From Aegilops tauschii subsp. strangulata (taxonomy: Eukaryota; Streptophyta; Magnoliopsida; Poales; Poaceae), in contig NC_053039.3 of assembly GCF_002575655.3 (NCBI RefSeq), positions 372,659,633 to 372,723,632 on the forward strand: a stretch of DNA of 64,000 nucleotides, written 5' to 3'. The translations under genes and the position numbers were made by a program. Below are positions 56,804 to 64,000 of the stretch, piece by piece; position 1 is the stretch's first letter; every line of letters begins with the position of its first letter. The notes under the pieces were generated by a model. The model made no database searches and was not told the origin of the DNA. It was given only the letters and a program-made list of their open reading frames with translations.

Positions 56804-59800
56804 TCATATTGTGGGTCTCATACCCATCTCCCTCGATGCATTATCTATCACATTACGTGATAGACCCTTAGTGAAAGGATCTGCCAGATTTTTAGACGTT
56901 TGGATATAATCCAATGCAATAACTCCGGAGTTTCTCATTTTCCTGACAGACTTTAACCTTCTCTGAATGTGTCTTGATGACTTCATGTTATCCTTTGAGC
57001 TGCTCACTTTCGTGATCACAGTTTGATTGTCGCAGTTCATAAGGATACCCGGTACAGGTTTCTCAACAACCGGCAAGTCATTCAAGAGCCGACGAAGCCA
57101 ATCTGCTTCGACTGTAGCTGTATCTAGTGCTGTGAGTTTTGCTTCCATTGTTGACCTCGTTAAGATGGTCTGCTTGCAACACTTCCAAGAAACAGCGCCA
57201 CCTCCATGAGTGAATACATAACCGCTCGTGGCCTTTATCTCATCAGCATCTGAGATCCAGTTTGAGTCACTATACCCTTCAAGCACCTTTGGGTGCCCGG
57301 TGTAGTGAATTCCATAATTCGCAGTGCCTTTCAAATAACGCAAAACTCTCTCTAGAGCTTTCCAATGCACATCTCCTGGTTTTGAGACAAACCGACTCAG
57401 TTTGCTAACAGCAAAAGAGATGTCAGGTCTTGTAGCACTGGCTAAGTACATAAGCGAGCCAATAATCTGAGAATACTTCAATTGGTCTCTAGCAATTCTT
57501 CGATTCTTTCGAAGCAACACACTAGCATCATATGGTGTTGGAGAGGGCTTGCAGTCACTGTAGCCAAAGCGACTCAAGATCTTTTCCACATAGTGAGATT
57601 GAAGCAATGTAGTCCCACCATCATCGTCTCTCAACAACTTGATGTTCAGAATGACATCAGCCACTCCTAAATCCTTCATCTCAAAACAGCGAGATAGGAA
57701 ATCCTTGACCTCCTTAATAACATTCAGATTTGTTCCGAAAATCAGTATGTTATCAACATACAAGCAAAGAATAACTCCCTCGCCCCCACCATGGCGATAG
57801 TACACACATTTGTCAGCTTTGTTTACAACAAAGCCTGCAGCTGTTAAAATTCTTTCAAACTTCTCATGCCACTGTTTGGGTGCTTGCTTGAGTCCATACA
57901 AAAACTTCAGCAACTTGCACACTTTCCCTTCCTGACCATCTATTACAAACCCATCTGGTTGTTCCATATAAATTTCCTCGTCCAACTCTCCATTTAGGAA
58001 AGCAGTCTTAACATCCATTTGATGAACGAGAAGACCATGTGAGGCAGCTAGTGAAAGTAGAAGTCGAATAGTGGTCAGTCGAGCCACAGGTGAGTAAGTA
58101 TCAAAAAAGTCTTTACCTTCCTTTTGGGTATAACCCTTAGCCACAAGCCGAGCCTTGTACTTTTCAATAGTACCATCATGCCTAAGCTTCTTCTTGAATA
58201 CCCATTTGCATCCTATAGGTTTGCACCCATAAGGACGATCAGTTATCTCCCAAGTTTCATTCGCCAAGATGGAATCCATCTCGCTACGAACCGCTTCCTT
58301 CCAGTAGTCAGCATCTTCAGATGCATAGGCCTCTGAAATAGAACTGGGAGTGTCATCTATGATATACACAAGAAAATCATCACCGAAGGACTTTGCAGTC
58401 CTCTGTCTCTTGCTCCTAGTAGGAACTTCATTGTTCTCCTCCACAGGACTTTCAAAGTGTTCCATCGGAATTGCAGGTTCGGTAATTGTAACTGGTTCCT
58501 GATTCGATGAACTAGGCATCTCCTGATTAGATGAGGTAGCCATATCCTTCATGGGAAAGATATCTTCAAAGAAAGTCGCATCATTTGACTCCATGATCAT
58601 ACCGACATGTATGTCAGGTACCTGTGATTTTACAACCAAGAATCTATAGCCAATGCTATGAAAAGCATATCCCAGAAAAACACAATCCACAGTCTTTGGT
58701 CCAAGCTTTCGCTTCTTTGGAATTGGAACATTGACTTTCGCCAAACAACCCCATGTTCGCAGATAAGAGAGTTTTAACCTTTTCTTCTCCCATTCCTCGA
58801 ATGGAGTTATCTCTTTGTTCTTTGTGGGGACTAGGTTTAGGACATGACATGTTGTCAATATCGCCTCCCCCCACCATGCCTTGGAAAGACCCAATGTGTC
58901 TAACATGGCGTTAACCAAATCAGTTAGAGTACGGTTCTTTCTTTCGGCCACCCCATTTGACTGAGGTGAGTAGGGAGGCATCCTCTCATGGATTATACCA
59001 TGTTCCGCACAAAAAGCATCAAATTCATTGGAAAAATACTCTCCACCACGGTCGGACCTAACCCTCTTGATTTTTCGATCAAGTTGGTTTTCCACTTCAG
59101 CTTTATAGATCTTGAAAAAGTTCAAAGCCTCATCCTTAGATTTCAGAAGATACACACGGCAGTATCTAGTGGAGTCGTCAATTAACGTCATGAAATATTT
59201 CTTTCCACCTTTTGTCAAAACACCATTCATTTCACATAGATCTGAATGTATGAGTTCTAGTGGTGAAAGATTTCTCGTTTCCGCAGTCGTGTGAGACTTA
59301 CGAGGTTGCTTAGCTTGCACACACACTTGACACTTAGATCCCTTGACAGTGGTGAAACTAGGGATTAAGTTCAACTTCGCTAGTCGCGACATGCAACCAA
59401 AGTTAACATGACAAAGACGTGAATGCCACACATTTGATTCACTATTGTTGCAAATATGATTAACAACTTTATTGCAAACGTCTGATAAGGATAAACGAAA
59501 CAGACCTCCTGACTCATAGCCTTTACCAACAAAGGTTCCATACTTGGATATTACAAATTTATTCGACTCAAAGACAAGCTTGTAGCCATCTCTACACAGA
59601 AGAGATCTGCTAACAAGATTTTTATTGACGGAGGGGACATAATGCACGTTCTTCAGCCGCACGATCTTCCCCGAAGTAAACTTCAGATTGACCGTGCCAA
59701 CACCATGAACAGAAGCACTTGAACCGTTGCCCATCAGCACGGTTGAAGTCCCTGCGGTCTGATAAGACGAAAACATGGAAATATCACCGCATACATGCAC

Positions 59801-60105
59801 ATTAGCACCCGTGTCAATCAACCAATTAGGAGAATGACATACTGAAAGAATAGTGGGAAATATACCATACCCAGCATCCTTCATGTCAGTGTCTCCAATG
59901 ACAACATTAGCGGTCTTGCCGCCTTTCCCAGGATGACGCTTGTCATAGCGATTAGGGCAACTAAGAGCCCAATGATCAGGATCCCCACACACATGACACA
60001 CACCTTTCTTCTTGTCATTCTTTTTCTTAAAGTTCTTGTGCTGGACAACCTTGTTCTTCCCATCAAACTTTGCTTTACCATCAAACTTACCCTTGTTCTT
60101 GAACG
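56804..60105 (-). CDS. pol: Copia pol polyprotein
   Basis: Long frame of about 1065 residues from the zinc knuckle [14 protein letters not shown] (C2, C5, H10, C15 of the open frame from 60001). Then protease [12 protein letters not shown], integrase zinc finger ([14 protein letters not shown]), integrase core with Asp (HSDLCEMNG), Asp ([10 protein letters not shown]) and Glu (NGVAERKNR), RT ([28 protein letters not shown]) and RNase H ([43 protein letters not shown]). In RT the catalytic YVDD reads YVDN (codon 57749-57751, AAC), which removes an essential Asp. The frame meets gag only through a shift near 60110. Confidence 0.93.
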
Positions 60106-60648
60106 TTTGTCCTTTGCTCTCGCCTTCTCTTCCACATCAAGAGTGCCAATGAGATCCGGGACGGAAAACTCTTGTCTCTTATGTTTCAATAAGGTAGCAA
60201 AGTTCCTCCACGAAGGAGGAAGCTTAGTGATGATACCTCCGGCAACAAACTTGTCCGGTAGCATACAACTGAAGTGCTCAAGTTCTCTAGCAAATGACTG
60301 TATCTCATGAGCTTGCTCAACCACGGAGCGCTCTTCAGTCATCCTGTAATCATAGAATTGCTCCATGATGTACAGCTCAGTGCCAGCATCCGAGACCCCA
60401 AACTTTGCCTCGAGTGCATCCCACATATCTTTTCCATTATCAATTGACGTATAAGCATCAACTATGTTCTCACCAAGAACACTCAAGAGAGCAGCCTTAA
60501 ATAGAGTATCCATTTTCTGAAAGGCTTGTGCCTGTTGAGCATCAAGCTCCCCTTCAGGTTTGCCAAGAGTGGCGTCATAGCAACTCATGGTTTGAAACCA
60601 TAAGGCTGCTCTCACGCGCCACCTCTTATAGTGGATACCCTCAAACAT
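60106..60648 (-). pseudogene. gag: Copia gag
   Basis: Begins MFEGIHYKRWRVRAALWF at 60648, the first residues of a Copia Gag but without the usual N-terminal lead-in. It covers the Gag helix bundle (MWDALEAKFGVSDAG, LYIMEQFYDYRMTEE, LEHFSCMLPDKFVAGGI, LPPSWRNFATLLKHKR). The frame fails at about 60110 before the zinc knuckle, which lies in the pol frame. Confidence 0.88.
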
Positions 60649-60712
60649 AGGAGGAGCTCATGGAAGCAGCAAAACCACTTGGGGTAAATTGCCTATAATA
60701 AGGTTTTTGGAT

Positions 60713-61736
60713 TGTTGGAAATATGAGCAATTTACCAAATGATTTTATTAACAGAAATACTAGATAAAGCATGACTAATATAGTAGAGATAAAACAAGTC
60801 ATGTGTTCTGACAGAGAGAAGGTAAATAACATCTGCATATATGAACTGTAGCCTAGCATATCTAGAGCAGACATTAGAGCTAGTTGCATGTCTGGAGTAG
60901 AACCTAACACATCTAGAGCAAGTACTAGTACGAGAAACTGTGGCAGGACATCTAATAGAAAGAAGAAGAACACGTACGAGACAGCAGCAGCAGAAGCACT
61001 GGACTTGGGGTCGACATCCTCTCCAGCCATGTCGTTGCTGAGGTAGTCGACGTCGGGGAAGAAGTCGTCGTCGGGGAAGTAGTCGTCGGAGTCCGTGATG
61101 AAGAAGCCAGTAGTCGCGTGGAGCGCTCCCCAAAAACCTTATCACCCTTCTCCCGTACAGGACTCAAAAAGGTGCGGTTCCGGAGGCCTACTGTCCCGAC
61201 CTGCGGTGCACGCCGCAAGCCGGGATGAGGAAGATCGTAGCGGTAGCTCAGTGGTCAGGAACATGGAGGCGAGAGGGTTGCGTTGTTCTGGTGTGTCTCT
61301 CTGGGAGGAGCGACCTCCCTTTTATAGGCAACGGAGGGAGACGAAGCGAACAGGCAGCAGCCGAAGAGGCGCGCCGTTCGAATTCAGTGTCCACTACAGA
61401 AAACGTTTCAGCTCCCGCGTGACCTTTCGTATACCCGTCGTGCGTGGCAAAAACTTAGACATCGGCTCGGCTCATTCCCGCAACCAGAGGCGTGGCGTGG
61501 CGAGGCGGGCGGCGAAGGAGGAGCGCGCGTGGATGTCCCTCTCGTTCTCATCCTCATACATGTGGAGAAAGAGCCTCCCTTATAAAAAGGTCCAACTCCC
61601 TCTAAACTATAAATGTGGGACTAAACTTTTGTTCCACCTCTTGCCTTGCACGAATGGGCTGCGTGGGCCTTTATGATTTATTTGGAATTTCTGAAACTGC
61701 TATTGGGCTAGGCCCAAAATAGACAAAATTCCTGCA
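60713..61736 (-). repeat. 5' LTR of the Copia element
   Basis: 1024 bp, uninterrupted copy of the left LTR. Starts TGCAGGAATTTTGTC at 61736, ends ...CATATTTCCAACA at 60713. TATA-like CTTTTTATAAGG near 61578-61589. The bases inside it (60712 downward) do not show the expected TGGTATCAGAGC primer site. Confidence 0.92.
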
Positions 61737-61741
61737 ACCAT

Positions 61742-62105
61742 GCTGCAGCACGCGATCGTTCACCACGACCTATTCCTTTACGACATCTCCATCACCATCA
61801 CGGAGCGAAGGCCCAAGCACAACACCCTTGCCGAGCTAAACGAGTTGCATGGCAAGAAGGACACCGACGCCGCATGCAGAAACCTCGAGGCTGCCTGTAG
61901 ACCCTGATCGACGCCGACTGAACTAGTGACCACTCCTCGCGCGCTCTTCATGCATGTGGCGGAGGAAACTGATGGCTACTGGTCGATCGTGGACACTGAG
62001 CAGGAGCACGTACATAGCCGGGCGTGTCTTCGAGAGTTTTCTGCGGGTCGGGTTGACTGTCGTGCGGGGCAGTACGCGCGCGCGGTTGGAATCAATACGT
62101 ACCTA
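61742..62105 (+). other. Host DNA right of the Copia element; short frame
   Basis: The interrupted host sequence. A frame opening right at the insertion junction (MLQHAIVHHDLFLYDISIT, to about 61904) looks protein-like in composition but has no motif I recognise. Possibly part of an old gene or LINE fragment; low confidence. Confidence 0.25.
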
Positions 62106-62110
62106 GTTTT

Positions 62111-62254
62111 GGGTTGCTAATTTGTTAGCATCATATAGTTTTGGGCTGCTAATTTGTTAGCATCATATAGTTTTGGGCTGTTAATTTGTTAGCATCATAT
62201 GGCTGCTTAGTTTTGGGCTGAGTATTTATTAGCATTGTATCACCCGTGCGAACT
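62111..62254 (+). repeat. 32-40 bp tandem repeats
   Basis: Units at 62111, 62143, 62175 and 62215 share gggctgctaatttgttagcatcatat. Related to the 44 bp units at 51593-51724. Confidence 0.85.
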
Positions 62255-62399
62255 AGAAGAATAAGCTAGCACCATATAGACCGCGCCAATTAGAAGGTCC
62301 CGGCAATGTTAATAATCCGGTGTATTTATTAGCATTTTATGGCTGTTTTTTTTCTTTTGTTCCTGTGTTTTTTCAATAATCCGGGATAGCAAAAAGTTT

Positions 62400-64000
62400 T
62401 ATTAAAAAAAAAATTTTTGGAAAAAATATTCATGAATTTAAAAAATGTTCACAATTAAACAAAACGTTCGAGAATTCAAAAAATGTTCACAATTTGAGTG
62501 AATGTTCACAACTTTGTAAAGCTGTTCACGAATTTATAAATTGTTAACGAATTTACAAAATGTTCACCATTTCAGAAAATGTTTGTGAATTCAAAAATGG
62601 TTCACGATTAAAAACCATGTTAACGAATTTTTAAATAATGTTCAGAAATTTAAAAAAGGATCGTAATTTCAAAAAGTTGTTCATGATTCAAGAAATGTTC
62701 ATGATTAAAAAAATCACGATTTCAAAAAATGTTCATGCATTCAAAACATGTTCAGGATTTAAGATAATGTTCACGAATTTGTAAAACATGTTCAAGAATT
62801 TAAGAAGTGTTCATGATATTGGAAAATTGTTCACGAATTTATAAAATATTCATGATTTCATAAACTGTTCATGATTTCAGAAAATGTTGAAGATTTATGA
62901 AATACCCCTGAATTTAAAAAAAAATTCACGGTTTTGAAGAAATGCTCGTGAATCTAAAAATTGTTCATGAATTCAAAAAATGTACATGATTTAAAAACAT
63001 GACCATGAATTTAAAATATTTTCACGAATTAAAAAACAAGGACAAAATGGATCATGTAAAACAGACAAAAAATAAAAACAAAAAGGAAAACAGAAAAAAG
63101 AAACACAAAAGAAAAAAGAAAAAAGGAAAAGGAAAGAAAAACCAAAATATAAAACCGGTTCAGGAAAGTTTTTACTTGGAACCGGTTGGGATGAACCCGG
63201 AAATGGTCCGGCCCATAAATTTCGTGAACGCGCGGTTGGTAAATGGCGACGCGCAGGCCCAATAGGATTTCTCTCCATGCTCCCAGTTTAAGAGAATGTT
63301 CACAACTTCGTAAAAACTGTTCACGAATTTACAAATTGTTAATGAATTTACAAAATATTCACCATTTCAGAATGTTCGCAAATTAAAAAATGGTTCACGA
63401 TTGGTGTTCAATTTTTTGAATAATGTTCACAAATTTAAAAAATGATCATAATTTCAAAAAGTTGTTCATGATTGAAGAAATATTCATGACTCAAAAATTG
63501 TTCACGATTTCAAAAAAAATTCGTAATTCAGAAAAAAATCACGATTTAAAAAATGTTCATGCATTCAAAACATGTTCAAGATTGAGGGAATGTTCACGAA
63601 TTTAAAAAATGTTCACGATTTGGAAAACTGTTCGTGAATTTTGAAAATATTCATTTCATATACTGTTCACGATTTCATAAAATGTTCATGATTTAAGAAA
63701 TGTTCCCGATTTTTTAGAAAAAACTTCACGATCTTGAAGAAATGCTCATGAATTCAAAAAAGGTACATGAATTTAAAGATTCTCGCACTATAAAAAGCAA
63801 TGATAAAATGAATAATGTAAAACAGACAAGAAATAAAAAGGAAAACATAAAAAGAAACACAAAACAAAAAAGGAAACAGAAACGGAAAGAAAAACCAAAA
63901 TAAAAAACTGATTCAGGAAAGATTTTACTCGGAACCGGTTGGGATGAACCATGAAATGGTCCGGCCCATACAAAAAACGCTCGCGTGAGGTGGGTACACG
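62400..64000 (+). repeat. AT-rich degenerate array with a long tandem duplication
   Basis: Built from variants of gttcacgaatttaaaaaat. At a larger scale, sequence from about 62505 recurs from about 63298, and the segment 63020-63260 (ending ggaaccggttgggatgaac, ccggcccata) recurs at 63790-63970, giving a period of roughly 0.76-0.79 kb. No gene. The array runs off the right edge. Confidence 0.75.

Larger units (their letters stand above)
53830..61736 (-). mobile_element. Ty1/Copia element, complete, with an inserted solo LTR
   Basis: Minus-strand element flanked by perfect duplications ACCAT (53825-53829 and 61737-61741). It has two LTRs, gag, pol (zinc knuckle, protease, integrase, RT, RNase H) and a polypurine tract. 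LTRs differ by only a few bases per 100, apart from a ~55 bp indel near 54450 and the solo LTR, so it is among the younger elements here. Gag/pol order (integrase before RT) is Copia type. A gag-pol frameshift and an RT active-site change argue against activity. Confidence 0.95.

Noticed and set aside
62999..63265. Lysine-rich frame in the AT-rich array
   Set aside because: It comes from aaaaag/aaaac low-complexity sequence in a tandem duplication; no protein family fits.

Overview
The window is intergenic DNA from a grass of the wheat tribe (Triticeae: wheat, goatgrass, barley or rye type). It is built almost wholly of nested LTR retrotransposons. I recognise an Angela/WIS/BARE1-type Copia LTR and LTRs that match my memory of the wheat family Fatima; family names are from memory and unverified. 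I see no intact ordinary cellular gene, rRNA, tRNA or CRISPR array. Almost every coding region is the gag/pol or accessory gene of a retroelement and carries stops or frameshifts.

Layout. 1-11108: a chromodomain-bearing Ty3/gypsy element (Tekay-type) on the minus strand, with 3.5 kb LTRs and an extra ORF ahead of gag; its far LTR runs off the left edge. It sits in the 5' LTR of a Fatima-like element (copy A, 11109-21562, plus strand). Copy A has gag-protease and no polymerase, plus a five-exon gene on the opposite strand, and is also split by a solo Angela-type LTR (12921-14660). Copy A in turn sits in the gag of a larger Tat-lineage gypsy element, here called E3 (21563-51526), which has gag, protease, RT, two RNase H domains, a broken integrase, an antisense gene and a 3' LTR. 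E3 also holds a 1.56 kb TIR transposon with an AP2/ERF-like reading frame (24398-25952) and a polymerase-less gypsy element, here called X (28706-44643). X contains a second Fatima-like element (copy C, 31718-40825).

Right of E3 (51527-64000) is non-coding, AT-rich, repeat-laden DNA interrupted by a Copia element (53830-61736, minus strand) with a perfect 5 bp target duplication. One of its LTRs carries another solo Copia LTR (54640-55970). The flanks contain short tandem repeats, a GA microsatellite, a possible LINE remnant and a roughly 0.76-0.79 kb duplication.

How the parts relate. E3 is the only Tat-lineage element here with polymerase. The Fatima-like copies and X carry only gag-like sequence and an antisense gene, so they look non-autonomous and would have needed enzymes supplied in trans (inference). 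The most striking shared theme is the antisense gene. In three different families it has a capsule-like first exon resembling the 'putative gypsy-type transposon' domain and a coiled-coil distal exon. In the Fatima-like copies the splice sites keep frame across all five exons, and a TATA box lies at the expected distance upstream. Additional antisense ORFs are known in the Tat lineage; the conserved exon phases and antisense promoter are what deserve follow-up.
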